DNA of 64,000 nt, from assembly GCF_022539505.1 (NCBI RefSeq), contig NC_061510.1, positions 277,842,330-277,906,329 on the forward strand, given 5' to 3'. The DNA comes from Lolium rigidum (lineage: Eukaryota > Streptophyta > Magnoliopsida > Poales > Poaceae). The notes under the pieces are model-generated. The model made no database searches. It was not told the DNA's origin and worked only from the letters and a program-made list of their open reading frames with translations. How positions within the stretch are numbered: position 1 is the stretch's first letter; each line of letters begins with the position of its first letter. The translations under genes were made by a program, and so were the position numbers. Shown here in pieces: positions 22,996 through 35,576 of the stretch.

Positions 22996-23589
22996 TACAT
23001 ATCAAATTTCCACGGAAGGGTATATGCTAGTTGAAGTGAGCAAGGTATTGATGCTTCTAATAATTCGATCAGAAGACCGGGGGCAAAGAAACCAGCGACG
23101 ACCAGAAGCAAGCAACTCCTGGTTGCAATCGCACACGCGGTCTCGAGAGGGCATCAGCATCGGCTTCTACTCCGGATGCGAATCTTGCAGAGAAAGTTCT
23201 TGGTTCTGCTGAGTGCTGACTAGGCTGATCAGCCGGTTCAACCGAATCTGATTCCCTCCCAGTAGTTGTAGTGGCCCGCGACGTCACTTCGTTAGGTACA
23301 GACAAGATCGTATCCTCGATTGTCTATTAGCTGACTAATTCGGCTGCCACCTCTGCGTCTTATCTCAAGAGTGGCGTGGTTAATTACCCAAAGCATGTTA
23401 ATTAAGATCAAATCATGCTCGGCGGCGCGGTGGCTTTCACACGTCGGATCGAGAGGGTGGCTGCGTGGCTGAGCTGCGTCGGCTCAACCCAGTGGCTCCA
23501 GCACGGTGGCGACTGGGGAGGGGAAGGTGGCCAGGTATATAGGTAGAGAAGCTCATAAGCGTGCACTTGGGATTTCATTAGTGCTGTAG

Positions 23590-23870
23590 TATGTGGCTGC
23601 ACTTGACACTTGGCAGTGTGATGGGGCAAGTAAGCATGTACTGCTCCTCAAAGAACAGACCCCAGACTTGTGTCGAAAAGACACAAGTGGCGAACAAATG
23701 CAGGACAGTTTCAGGCTCAGCGTTACACAAAGGGCAGACAGGATTGCACGGAATGTCACGCTTCGATCCAAAGGTTATCAGTAGTTAAACATCAAGGAGG
23801 CGCACCAAGCCAGACAAAGAATTGGCATTTCAGCGGGGCGTCGGAGTCCCAACCAGTATCTGGCCGGGAA
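23590..23870 (-). pseudogene. LINE C-terminal zinc-finger (zf-RVT) fragment
   Basis: The minus strand reads, with frame changes, a segment containing CPLCNAEPETVLHLFATC then VFSTQVWGL, the zf-RVT region at the end of plant LINE ORF2. It is short and broken, with no detectable tail or duplication. Confidence 0.65.
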
Positions 23871-24459
23871 GATAGATCTGATTCTACTTGTACTCCGGCT
23901 CTAATTCTTGTACGAGGTGTGGTTCGGTGCGCACCCTCTCCAAACTCGCGACTTATCGCCGAAGGGGTACGGTGGTCCCGATTTTGTTTTTTTTGTGCTG
24001 CCCGCCGAAACCCATATCCAAGCCCAGTGCAAGACTTGTATGGGTATACAGGGCCTGGGCGTATCTATACGGACGACCCCACGTGGGTGGGTCCCACGTG
24101 CTAAGCTAATCACCGTGATTAGCTCCCATTGCATGCATCGTTTTCATCGGCACGTACTCGGAGATCCGATCGAGCTGTTCCACGCCGTCGCTAGGTTGAA
24201 CGCAAGCGGTTGTTGCCGGCCCGGCCGTCGGCGGTTGTTGCCGGCACGTCCGTCGCCGCCGGTGGTTGTTTCGCACGTCCGACGCCGCCGACCGCGCGCG
24301 AAGCCCCCCGCAGATCGACGACCTTGGAAAGGCGCGCCACCGGCTCCGGCACTTCCCCGCTAGGGTTTAAAATTACAGGTACCATGACTTCATCTTGTAG
24401 CATAGTAAGAGGAAGCAATTCGCCGGTTTTTCAATTCTAATTATGGTCCAATACTACGT

Positions 24460-27300
24460 AATATGGAGAACTCTATATCCGGTATGATTGAGGAACAAAA
24501 CGAGTACGTCGGCTATAATTCCGATGACTCGAAATGGAGGATAATTTGCAGCACGAAGCCGAGCTGGAGCGAAGATGAGTTTGATGTGAGCCACTATTTT
24601 TCATTTCGATTACCAGGCAGTCCAAAGCATCATCAAATTATATATGGTTCCTCATGTCATAATTTATGCGATTGCGTACGATGAATTTGATAATGTTGAC
24701 AACCATAGCGAACACACGGACGATCAAAATGATGAGAACCATGGTGAACACACAGACGAGTCTAAATACTAGTGAGGTATGTGTAGTGACTCATACAGGT
24801 GACATAAAATGATGCATGAAATGATGGCAACCGTAAAATTTACGGTTACTAAATTTCGAAATGCATTAATAAATTTCAGGAACAATTTGACACGCAGCTT
24901 GAGTACGACTATTACGGTGAATCCGACTTGGACACGGGCCACACCGATGATGTGGAAGGTGCATCGGTTCCCGAGGATTCTGTTGACATGAGCCAGGTTG
25001 TTATCTCTTTTTTATCGGTCTTATATAGCTGGAACACATAAATTTATAGTTTTAATTAATGCCTACGTTTTCTACTTGCAGTGCGACGCCAGGCGCTAGT
25101 CAGCCCGAGAAACCACACAAAGGTAGCAATGGCAATGAATATCCCGATAGTGATCGGGATTTATACTCGGATGATAAAAGAGATGACTTTTATTTCTGCA
25201 AGCAGACAGATATTCTTTCTACAACAGATATGCTAAAGATTATGGGTTCAGCATCCGGCTTGACCAGGTTAAGCGGTTTGATGATGGAGTAATTCGGTTA
25301 AGGCGTTTTGTGTGTTCCGGACAGGCGGACGTCCCAAAAACCAACCGACCACGGAAGGCCGTGTATATAGGCACGGACTCGAGTCTCGCCGCGGCTGCAA
25401 GGCACGTTTGGTGGTCAAGTTTGATGGAAGAACTGGTTTTCGGGTTGTTGAAGATTTTCGTGACAAACATAACCATGACCCAGCTGAACCATGTCGGACT
25501 CCGTTTCTTCGGTCCCATAGGACGATCAACGACGCTGCAGAGATCCGAGATATTATCAATGGGATCCATGGGAATCGGGAAGCACCTCATTATGAGAAAA
25601 TTCATTGCAGGCTCCGGTTCATTTGTCTGGTGTTGGATTCACAAGAAAGGATTTGTACAACATGTGCTCTAGGGAGAGGAGGAGGCTGCTTTTCGACGGT
25701 GACGCTACCACAGCCCATCCGCATGATGTCAAAGAGGAAAAAGAGGGACCCTGAATTTTTCTTTGAATATGACGTTGATGAAAAAGGCCGTTCGAAGCAC
25801 ATGTTCGGTGTGATTCCCGATCACGTAGGGATTACCAGGACTACGGAGATGTGCTCGGTGTTTGATAGCACATACAAGATGAATAAATATAAGATGCCAT
25901 TTGTTCCTTTTGTGGGCTTGAACAACCACCGTAGGACAACGGTTTTTGGGTGTGCCATCCTTTCAAGTGAGAATGAACAAACATATGTTTGGCTTCTAAA
26001 GACTTTCCTCAAAGCGATGTGTCAACGTAAGCCAAAGGCGATAATCACGGATGCAGATGCCGCGATGATCGCCGCAATCGGCGAAGTATTTTCCGGTGTG
26101 CCGCATCGCATCTGCAGCTTCCACATTGAAAAAAATATGGAGATGCATCTACCTAACAAGTCACTGAACGAGTTCAGGACTCTTTTGTATTACACCACCT
26201 CGGAGCAAGTATTTGAGGAGCGATGGCATGCATTTTACAGAAAATGGCAATCCCCAAAACCAGAACATGGATGAAGAGGATGTACACCAAGAGGAAACTT
26301 TGGGCTGCAGCGTATCTCTCTCAAGGATTCCGGCTGGGTATGAAAAGTAACCAGCGGAGTGAAAGTTTAAACTCTTGTCCGCACTCGCACCTAGATGGGG
26401 AAATGACAATTGTTGATATGATGATGCACTACGACAACGCAATTGTCCGTCTCCGTGAGAACGAAGCCCACGACGACTGCACGGCTTCACAGACTACACC
26501 AATGGCAATTACTAATTTCAGAGAACTAGAGGTTGCTGCTGCAAAAATCTTCACTCCTGCTGTGTTCTATATTATTCAAGGTGAGCTTTCAAAGATTGGC
26601 GGCATAGAGATCTTAGAAAAAATGCAGAGCGGGAGACTCAAACATCTTCATTGTGGCATGGAGGAATCATGTAAGGACCAGGTTCTACGTGGAATATAGA
26701 CCCAAGGAGGCAGAAATTATAAGGTGCAGTTGTCAAAGGATGATTAGAAAGGGATCCCTTGCAAGCACATACCGCATGTGTTGCATTTCTTGAAATTTAC
26801 TCGAAATTCCACAATGTTGTGCTCTACGACGATTCACAAAAAATGCCAGAGTTAGGGTTGCCATCTAAACGCACCGGCGACATGTTTGGGTGGGGTTGGT
26901 GCTAGGGCGAGAGGAGCGGATGAAATACGAGCAGGATGAATATTAAGGTATCACAGGCTATGCATATTGCATTAAACAATTCGAGAGGAATATGATCTCG
27001 CTGAACAGTACCATTGATGGCATAATTTCTAGAAGAGAGGGGTATGCTAAAGGTAAAGCATATGGTCCCCTCAGGTCGGTGCATGAAAATGAAGATGCTA
27101 GTGGACCATGCGATATTGTTCTTGGTGATCCTTTGAAAGTGTCCACTAAGGGTGCACCTAGGCAAGAAGCGCAGAAATATCCAATGACTAAAAATGGAAG
27201 ACCACTAGGACACAAGGAACGCAGGGTGCGAGTGTGCGGGGCATGCCAAGGAGAAGGGCATAACGGAAGAAACCCAATATGCATATTTCATCCGAAGTAA
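24460..27300 (+). pseudogene. MULE transposase, FAR1-like, frameshifted
   Basis: Acidic N-terminal exons (24463-25290) lead into a FAR1 DNA-binding domain: YGFSIRLDQVKRFDDGVIRL near 25230-25305, then RRGCKARLVVKFDGRTGF and FRDKHNHDP (Cys and HxH ligands). The MULE catalytic region has MCSVFDSTYKMNKYKMPFVP, AIITDADAAMIAAIGE and VFEERW, supplying likely D, D and E. A SWIM finger follows (RCSCQRMIRKG then IPCKH, near 26715-26785). A C-terminal Cys/His cluster CGACQGEGHNGRNPIC ends before the stop at 27298-27300. Frame breaks occur near 25312, 26260, 26697 and 26755, plus stops around 26830-26990, so it is a pseudogene. Confidence 0.78.
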
Positions 27301-27949
27301 GTTTTTCTGCCATTTTGTTTCATATACTTTAAAAGATTCATATGAGTTGTTGTGTAATTTTATGTCCGTGAACATGTGCGGGAATGTGCTTGCAGCAGGA
27401 AGGGTAGTTCTTTCATAGTTATCTAAAGGGCGAGTAAATTTCCTTAATTATGAATGGGACGACTATAGCTTTGTATTTGATGGAGTTGTTAATGTTTGCA
27501 ACGTATCGATGTTTTTATTTTGTACTCGATGTTCTTAATTCTCTGGTGTTCTTTTGTAAAAATGGCAAAAGACATTATATATTGTGAAGTAGGCATTTCC
27601 TTATAATCATCATAGCATGCATGTACAAAGATAAAAATAATTGCATACTTTCGATAATGGGAAATAAAATCAATGTTACAAAATTTTGTAGATAATCTTA
27701 ACCGAATAAATATTGTTTACAACCGAAGACAATTAAAAATTCAATATCACATGTGTCCGAAACCTTCTGCGGGAGCAAACCGAACAGTCACACTATCAAA
27801 TTTATATTTTCTTGGTCTTTGCTAGCAATCTCACTTTGTTTTTCACCTTCTCAAGAATGTTGTGTGGTGATAAAACAATGTTTGCAACTGTACTTTCTCT
27901 CGATTCATCGATTGTGGCCTGCCAAAACATTATAAGGTGTTATACACAT

Positions 27950-30900
27950 GGGTTGTTAACATTGTTAAAATTAACCGAGTGCATGGAACATAGTATAGCC
28001 AACCTGAGAAACCGGGCAAGTCATCTGATCTCCGTCCCAGTGCTCCATACATTGCAATACCCATAATCCGCATGAATTGCTGGTATATAATGTGACAAAA
28101 TTTAAAAGTGTCCGCATATACAAAACCGACTTTCTTTATGTGTAATGCAATATAGGTACTTACTCATCGGTTTGCTTAGGGATGTCATATCTTTTAATAG
28201 GCCATTCTTCGACATCCGGATATTCTGTGTCACAAGTATTGTTTGCTTCTTGTATGTCCTGTGAAATTTGCCCAATCTAAGAAACAACAAATATATTACT
28301 GCACAGACATGAGAAAGTACACAAAGACATGTGTGTAGAGAGTGTAATACCAAGTCTTCCACAACTGATTTTGACACCCCTAAACCAAACAGAGGATCAA
28401 GGACCTGTAATTCCTTCTTCTTTGTATGCATGACAACAGTTACGTAATGAGTTTTCCGTATGTTCAGTGCGAAAAATGTCTACAAGAGAAGGAAAAAACT
28501 TTGTCAATTATCATATTATTTTATTCTAATTTCGCATGAAACATTGAAAGAAAGTGCTCGTTACCTTCTCACGCTTGAAATATTCATCCATAACCCTACC
28601 TAAGGCTCCTGGTCTTGTAACTACCTCATCTATATTTCTAATAGTGTATTTTTTCCTGTATTGTTTTTCCGCTTGTTCAAGGAGATAGTTTGTCCTCCAC
28701 GCAGGACATAACATTCGATCGGACCCAACACGGAGAGACAAATACCCAATAGCAAGCATCAATAATCCGATAGCAACAACAATATTTTCAAATTCAAATA
28801 GTTTAATTACGAGTATAACGCAAACTTTTGGTTTTGAAGACTTACACTATCGAGATAGCCATTCGTGCGCAAGAACGACGTTAAGATTTTCTCGAAGACA
28901 AGTCGGCGCCATATTCATTCTTGTACACTCCTTTAGATGCTTCTTTTGGTAGCTTGGATATTGTTTTAACATATAAAGTGGCAGCTTCTATTTCTGCTCG
29001 TGTTGGTACTGCCGAAGATACCCCAACTTCATGTTCCGCAAACAACCCCGATGCACATAATAGTAATAACATATGTGTTACAGGTTGCGGCATCATTTAT
29101 TTGCCAACAAAGAAATAACGAATAAATGGTGTTACCTTTCTTTACACGGCTTTGACGTTTTGCTCTAGGTTTCGCGACCACATATGGTGATCCATATTTT
29201 TGATTCGTCGTCCGTTTCCTTTTCCCTCCAACTTGTACCGCCGCTGCGTTTCTCCTTCTACCATTACTATTTGCACACTTTGCTTGTATTGCCCTTCTTC
29301 CTACTAGCCTCTCGTCCCATTGTTTCAACACTATGAGTACTCATAACTTCATGTTCACCGTCATGTAGGTCATCATCCTTCCGTCCAGCATTCACCTTGG
29401 TGGTAGATCTTGCGAAAATGTCATCCGGTATACGTATATCCGAGGATGATGCCGGTTTTGTGGTATCATTTAAGATAAAAGGATTATCTTGTGTACCCTC
29501 CGTGTTACCGAGGTTTCCCGGTGTGACGTACACATTATCTCCTGCCTCCGGCACCCCATTATGCTTAGGAGGTGTGACAAACTTACCGAAGTCTTTGTTA
29601 CATTGCTAATTAAAGCATCTAACTCGTCGAACTGTTCTTGTACATGAATTCTTTCTTAGATGAATCATCGATGTGAATAGAAGTGTCTTCTTCCTCATCT
29701 CCTCCTTTATCCGACTCGATCCTTCAACCGGTTTGTACATGACACCATTCTTATTTAGCATTTTTAGAACTTCCTGCAAAACAAGTAGTACCATAATTAT
29801 TCATTACTGATAATGTAAAACTTTCGTGTTCGTAAAATGTATGGCTCCTCACCTCTGCACATCTCTTTGGTACAAGTGCTAATTGTGTGTCAATGTGATC
29901 CGTCGGTTCCTTCTTCAAACTTTCCAATAGTATGTCCTTGTTACTACGCCTCTGTCTCGAACGTGTCGAACGTGATCTGTTCACCATTCTGCGATGTGTT
30001 CCGCTTTGTTTGCGCACCGGCATTGGCTTGAGGTGTAAGATCATTAATAATCTGCATGTCAAATTAGAAAACAAATGGCATAAATTAATATAACAACACA
30101 ACATCGACTATGATATAATGTAGCTAGAAGTAGTGATAAAAAAACAAAACCTTCACTTTGCCTCTCCCACGACCATTTGCATAGTCGTACTGCGACCTCC
30201 TTTCTGCTTCCGCTTCGATCCGAGTTTTTCATTAGTGGCCTAATAGACTTGTGTGGAATATACGTAGGATCATCCACGACTACCACCTTTTCCCGAGTAT
30301 AGTAGCTACAAACAACACATTTTAAATGAAATAAGTTTCAAATTGTCACATACATCAAATATAGTGCTAATCATGTTTGCATACTCGAGTGAGACAAAGA
30401 TTTCCAACCGGCCATCCCCTACCTTTTGCTTCGCTGATCTTGTGTAAGCGGACAAATTATCGAGGAGGTAGCGCAATGTGAAGTGATTCCAGTTAATTTG
30501 AAATATTCTAGGAACATCCTCCACTAAACAATAGTGATCTCTATCGACTCGTTTTTGGGCCGGATGGCGCCGTAACCGTGCCAATTAGCACAAGCATCGC
30601 TTTCCGCACAAAGTCATCATCGGAAGCTTTCTCTCTCGTATGTCGGCAATCAAGTCGGAAATAACTAGATTTCCACTAGACTTGCTGAGATAACTAGGCG
30701 GTATTTTCCTTCTACTTGTTAGACATTCTTGATCAATTATATCAAAAGCGGAAAAACCCTCATTACGTAGACCATAAATGCATTCTATGTCTACAGAGGT
30801 TGCGATTATCGCTCCCGCCTTATCTTGTACGACGAATGTCTCGGTTTTAGTATCATATAGCTCTATCATAAATCTAATCATATTTGTGCGCGTGGCGAAG

Positions 30901-31000
30901 GTCTGGCAGTTGCAACATCGTCCGCAAACTAGTAGAGCTAAACCTCGCACGTTGAGGTCCTGAGAAAGTGGCTACGAGATTCGTCCACAATGTGTGGTCA
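27950..31000 (-). pseudogene. MULE-borne Ulp1-like (C48) protease unit, degraded
   Basis: Read leftward, the first recognisable block (30950-30585) includes YGLRNEGFSAFDIIDQECLT, a pattern seen upstream of Ulp1 domains in grass transposon proteins. Low-complexity, Lys/Arg-rich segments follow (29100-30250). The protease core survives in pieces. THYVTVVMHTKKKELQVLDP near 28450-28390 carries the catalytic His (HY) and Asp (LDP). NSCGLWVLQCMEHWDGDQM near 28075-28020 carries the catalytic Cys (CG). Exons are separated by short introns and interrupted by stops. Function is inferred from the motif only. Confidence 0.65.
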
Positions 31001-31437
31001 CAATAGACCGGGCCATCTAATTCATCCATTCTCGCAAATAACATATACAAACAACAATTATTGCCGACATAGAAAATCTCCTAATAACCATCTACGAGCG
31101 TAAATGTCAACCTAAAACTTACACGTCCGGCAAAGAATGAAGGTTTAGATCAAGCGCACTCTAGATCAAGTGGGCGAAAGGATCGATGATAAACGAGATT
31201 GCAAACGCGCGCACCTGGAAGGCTGGAACACGGATGTTGCCGTCGTTAGATTGAGCCTGTAGGCTCCGCCGACGAAAGGACTCCTATCTTCTCCGGACGG
31301 CGATGGAAGGCGAAGTTGACTTGAAGAAGAAATCGTGGGTAGTTACACGTTGTGCGTCCGACGTGCCGCTAACTAGGGCATCTGCTGTTAATACTATAAT
31401 TAGGCAAGCTCTCGATGGATATCTGGGCCAGCCCGTT

Positions 31438-32304
31438 TGTCGTTGCCTAATCGACGGTACCCCGGAGGAGGGATCCTCACGAGGGGGAGAAGAAGTAGGG
31501 GCCATAGGGCGGAGTGCACACGGGACGGTGGTACGCGAGTTACCCAGCTTCGGAACACCTGCACGATGACAGGGCCTACTGCTGCTTGTCTGGAATTATC
31601 TGGGCGCTTTCGCGTCGTTACAATGAGTTGTGGTTGTCAACGTGCCTCTAGGGCTCCCAGGATCCGGCTTATAAAGGCGCACGGATCTAGGGTTTACATG
31701 GAGAGTCCTAGCCGGATTACAGGTTGCCTAACTACGGTACAATGCCTTGCCGTGTACGTCAAGGATCTGCCTTCCTCCCTACGTCGTATCGGATCCGGGT
31801 TCCACATGGGCCTCCATGGATCCGGGTTACTCCTAGGCCTCCATGGATCCGGGTTACTCCCGGGCCTCCATGGATCCGGGTTACCCCCGGGCCTCCATGG
31901 ATCCGGGTTACTCCTAGGCCTCCATGGATCCGGGTTACTCCTAGGCCTCCATGGATCCGGGTTACTCCTGGGCCTCCATGGATCCGGGTTACTCCTGGGC
32001 CTCCATGGATCCGGGTTACTCCTGGGCCTCCATGGATCCGGGTTACTCCCGGGCCTCCATGGATCCGGGTTACTCCTAGGCCTCCATGGATCCGGGTTAC
32101 TCCCGGGCCTCCATGGATCCGGGTTCCTCCGATGGTCGGTTGGGATCCGGCTTCCCTATCTCGGGGCTGGACTTCATCCTTTAGGATCAACGACAGACTC
32201 GGGCTGCCCGGTGGGCCATAAGCCATCACCACCATCTGTGGGCCACCCGGGCTTGCCGGAATCGGACCATGTCGATGGTATACCTATGAAGTATATCCAC
32301 AACA
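31438..32304 (+). repeat. Left LTR
   Basis: Contains a likely promoter TATA box, TATAAAGG at 31670-31677, about 230 bp into the LTR, followed by a 27-bp tandem array (about 31800-32125). Aligns over its full length with 34706-35571 with scattered substitutions and a few small indels (for example around 31550 and 31727). Confidence 0.9.
31800..32125 (+). repeat. 27-bp tandem array in left LTR
   Basis: Twelve units of about 27 bp with core ATGGATCCGGGTTACTCC followed by (C/T)(A/G)GGCCTCC. Because 27 is divisible by 3, the array stays open in several frames on both strands and produces long but meaningless ORFs. Units vary mainly at one junction: CCTAGG, CCTGGG or CCCGGG. Confidence 0.9.
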
Positions 32305-32483
32305 GTAGCCCCCGGAGTTCTCCAAGATTCACCGTTCTTCCATCCAGACTCGGCTTGCGCATGTATCTTCATCCTTTGGCTGGAACGAATAATAGAGAAT
32401 CTTGAAGGACTCCAAACCTCATATCTCCAACCAAGTATTGGTCGGAAACTTCATGATCCAATGGTCAGATTCTTCGGAGACAC

Positions 32484-32900
32484 CATCCAACGTAATCTTC
32501 GGTATGGATCCGACTAGCCAAATGTAGGTTCGGATCTGACCAGTCAAAGTATAGGTGTGGATCCGACTACCCAAAAATTAGGTGCGGATCCGACTACCAA
32601 AAATTTAGGTGCGGATCCGGCTACCGAAAATTAGGTGCGGATCCGGCTACCAAAAAACTAGGTGCGGATCCGGCTACCAAAAAGTTAAGGTGCGGATCCG
32701 ACTACCAAAAATTAGGTGCGGATCCGGCTACCAAAAAGTTAAGGTGCGGATCCGGCTCACCGAAAATTAGGTGCGGATCCGGCTACCAAAAACTAGGTGC
32801 GGATCCGGCTACCAAAAAGTTAAGGTGCGGATCCGACTACCAAAAATTAGGTGCGGATCCGGCTACCAAAAATTAGGTGCGGATCCGACTAGTTAGCCGG
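32484..32900 (+). repeat. Internal array 1 of GGATCCG repeats
   Basis: About 14-16 degenerate units of 25-29 bp, consensus near GGTGCGGATCCGGCTACC followed by an A-rich AAAATTA spacer. It shares the GGATCCG core with the LTR array but has different flanks. Confidence 0.85.
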
Positions 32901-32939
32901 ATTTTCGCCATCTTTGAAATTTTTCTTGACATAACCATA

Positions 32940-33260
32940 TGTATGTAGCCCCCGAGCATTGAGTCGGCTTGCTCCAAGGAGACTCGATGCTCAGAAACTT
33001 AGCCCCCAAGCGTCAAGGTGGAAATTTTTCGGTTAGTTGCTCCAAAGAGAACTTCATCGATGTAGCCCCGAGCGCCAAGGTGAATTTACTTGAAAATCCG
33101 GCTTGGAGCTCTTAGAGTAGCTTTATCTTTACATGTGACCAAGGAATAGTATAAATCCCAATCATCTAGGCGGAAATTTCCAAGCACTAATACTCGAAAG
33201 GAAACACACTTTTCACTTAAGATCAAAATCGCAGCCCCCGAGGGTTGGTTCCGGCTAAGC
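32940..33260 (+). repeat. TAGCCCCCGAGC-phrase repeats
   Basis: The phrase (T)AGCCCCCGAGC or close variants occurs near 32948, 33001, 33065 and 33233, and once just inside the left LTR (32306). Gaps between copies are irregular, with recurring GCTCCAA(A/G)GAGA and GCCAAGGTG words. Confidence 0.6.
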
Positions 33261-34129
33261 ATAGCGGAATCAAGACTCAAGTTGCTTTTCCAGTTGTGCA
33301 TGCTACGGATCCGCCTAACCTTATCTCATTGGATCCGGCTAGCTTCCCCGGGGCTTCACGTCGTGCTAGATCTGCTTGAAAACACCTTAAATCGAGGACT
33401 ATTATACGTCCAAGTGTCATGTACCTGATACATAAACATAAAAACATATTTGTATTAAATTGTTTCTTTGATCATGTTCAACGAACAAATGTAAGGCGGA
33501 ACAAAAACGGCCTTTGAACAAATGTTTTAAAGCTGAAACTATGCAGCAGTTGAACAACATAAAACTGTCAAGACGAAAAAAACTCGACTATCTTGAACAG
33601 TTAATGTAATTTATATGTTTTAAGCAAGTGCTGGTTTATCCGTTCTTCCGGTTTATATGCTTGACTTTTCGCGAGACGGCAAACTTTAAACACGAGAACA
33701 TCCGTCGAGGCGATAGCGCTTAATAGCGAAACAATCAAGAACCTCGAAACGAGAGGCCGGCTTTAAGTACCGAAATGTCACTACTAAGGAATCCACATAT
33801 AAACAACGAGAAAACGTGTAGGCCGGAAAACTCAAGCTAACGCCCGAAGGCGGAAATTTTTGCAGCGTCATCGGAGCCTTAAGCGGCAAAAACAGTACAA
33901 AGTTTTTCACGAGCGCGAGGCAAATCGTGGGAAAGATATGACCAACAGTGAAAGCGGTAAAAGACTCAGGATATGAGTGAACCAATCTTAATCTCACGAT
34001 CATAAAATTTTAAAATATTAAATACAAATAGGGACTTAGCTGTTTGGAGCGGAATCAACGTCGGTCGTGGCGGTTTTTCTTCGGCGTTCCGTCGAGCCGG
34101 TGCGAGATTGATTGTCGCAGTGGTCCTGT

Positions 34130-34490
34130 CGGTGCGGATCCACCTACCAAAATTTAGGTGTGGATCCGACTTCCAAAAATTTAGGTGCGGATCCACCTAC
34201 CAAAATTTTGGTATGGATCCAGCTACAAAATATAGGCGCGGATCCGACTACCAAAATAGGTATGGATCCGGCTACCAAAATATAGGTGCGGATCCGACTA
34301 CCAAAAATAGGTATGGATCCGGCTACCAAAATATAGGTGCGGATCCGACTACCAAAAATGTAGGCGCAGATCCGACAACCAAAAATATAGGTGCGGATCC
34401 GACTACCAAAAACGTAGGCGCAGATCCGGCAACCAAAAATAGGTATGGATCCGGCTACCAAAAATATAGGTGCGGATCCGACTACTAAAA
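34130..34490 (+). repeat. Internal array 2 of GGATCCG repeats
   Basis: About 14 units of 24-28 bp of the form GGTGCGGATCCGACTACC or GGTATGGATCCGGCTACC with AAAAATATA-type spacers. It mirrors array 1 near the other end of the internal region. Confidence 0.85.
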
Positions 34491-34705
34491 CCAGAATTTG
34501 AAATTTCCAGGTCTAAGGCGGATTTTTCCGTGGAAAGCTCCAGCGACTCGGATCGGATCTTTGCAGCTGCGTCCTGCTCGGCGGCGGTCGTAGCTACATT
34601 ACTTACCAGTGCGTTTCCGTCGAAATCAACGGTCTCGCAGATGAAGATGTGGAACCCGCCCGGTTCCGGCCTCCAGACGCCGCAGGCCCCACGGTGGGCG
34701 CCAAC

Positions 34706-35571
34706 CGTCGTTGCCTAATCGACGGTACCCCGGAGGAGGGATCCTCACGAGGGGAGAAGAAGTAGGGGCCATAGGGCGGAGTGCACACGGGACGGTGGTA
34801 CGCGAGTTACCCGGCCGGAACACCCGCACGATGACAGGGGCCTACTGCCGCTTGTCCGGAATTATGCGGGCGCTTTCGCGTCGTTACAATGAGTTGTGGT
34901 TGTCAACGTGCCTCTAGGGCTCCCGGGATCCGGCTTATAAAGGCGCACGGATCTAGGGTTTACATGGAGAGTCCTAGCCGGATTACGGAGTTGCCTAACT
35001 ACGGTACAATGCCTTGCCGTGTACGTCAAGGATCTCGCCTTCCTCCCTACGTCGTATCGGATCCGGGTTCCACATGGGCCTCCATGGATCCGGGTTACTC
35101 CTAGGCCTCCATGGATCCGGGTTACTCCTGGGCCTCCATGGATCCGGGTTACTCCTGGGCCTCCATGGATCCGGGTTACTCCTAGGCCTCCATGGATCCG
35201 GGTTACTCCTAGGCCTCCATGGATCCGGGTTACTCCTGGGCCTCCATGGATCCGGGTTACTCCTGGGCCTCCATGGATCCGGGTTACTCCTGGGCCTCCA
35301 TGGATCCGGGTTACTCCTGGGCCTCCATGGATCCGGGTTACTCCTAGGCCTCCATGGATCCGGGTTACTCCTGGGCCTCCATGGATCCGGGTTCCTCCGA
35401 TGGTCGGTTGGGATCCGGCTTCCCTATCCTGAGGCTCGGACTTCATCCTTTAGGATCAACAGCAACTGGGCTGCCCGGTGGGCCATAAGCCATCACCACC
35501 ATCTGTGGGCCACCCGGGCTTGCCGGAATCGGACCATGTCGATGGTATACCTATGAAGTATATCCACAACA
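34706..35571 (+). repeat. Right LTR
   Basis: Counterpart of 31438-32304, with TATAAAGG at 34936-34943 and a twelve-unit 27-bp array at about 35070-35395. The sequence just before it (GGTGGGCGCCAACC) would be the polypurine-tract region, although it is not purine-rich. Confidence 0.9.
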
Positions 35572-35576
35572 CCGTT

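Larger units (their letters stand above)
24110..31437. mobile_element. Second MULE, FAR1 transposase (+) and Ulp1 unit (-); borders approximate
   Basis: A FAR1-type transposase (+, 24460-27300) faces a Ulp1 unit (-, 31000-27950) across about 650 bp of AT-rich sequence. This is the same convergent pairing as in 3479-15093 but in reversed order on the window. The right border is obscured by the LTR retrotransposon inserted at 31438. I could not define terminal inverted repeats or a 9-bp duplication, so both coordinates only enclose recognisable content. Confidence 0.55.
31438..35571. mobile_element. Complete non-autonomous LTR retrotransposon, TSD CCGTT
   Basis: Two LTRs of 867 and 866 bp (31438-32304, 34706-35571) flank 2.4 kb of internal DNA. 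A perfect 5-bp target-site duplication CCGTT lies at 31433-31437 and 35572-35576. The left LTR begins TGTCGTTGCC and both end CCACAACA (TG...CA). The right LTR starts with C instead of T, an apparent point change. The internal part has no gag, protease, reverse transcriptase or integrase, so it must rely on enzymes from another element. It instead holds two arrays of short GGATCCG repeats and several copies of a TAGCCCCCGAGC phrase. The family was not identified. Confidence 0.9.

Noticed and set aside
23060..23310. Possible Copia polyprotein fragment (minus strand, RPRVRLQPGV)
   Set aside because: Only one weak phrase resembles the region after integrase, with no flanking domains or LTR, so it is not annotated.
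31800..32125. CRISPR-like regular repeats
   Set aside because: Units are contiguous with no unique spacers, lie in an LTR, and the window is plant nuclear DNA.
31437..32405. Long plus-strand ORF of 322 codons with a repeating 9-residue pattern
   Set aside because: It is read through a 27-bp tandem array inside an LTR. The period is divisible by 3, so several frames on both strands stay open. The same occurs at 34862-35556.
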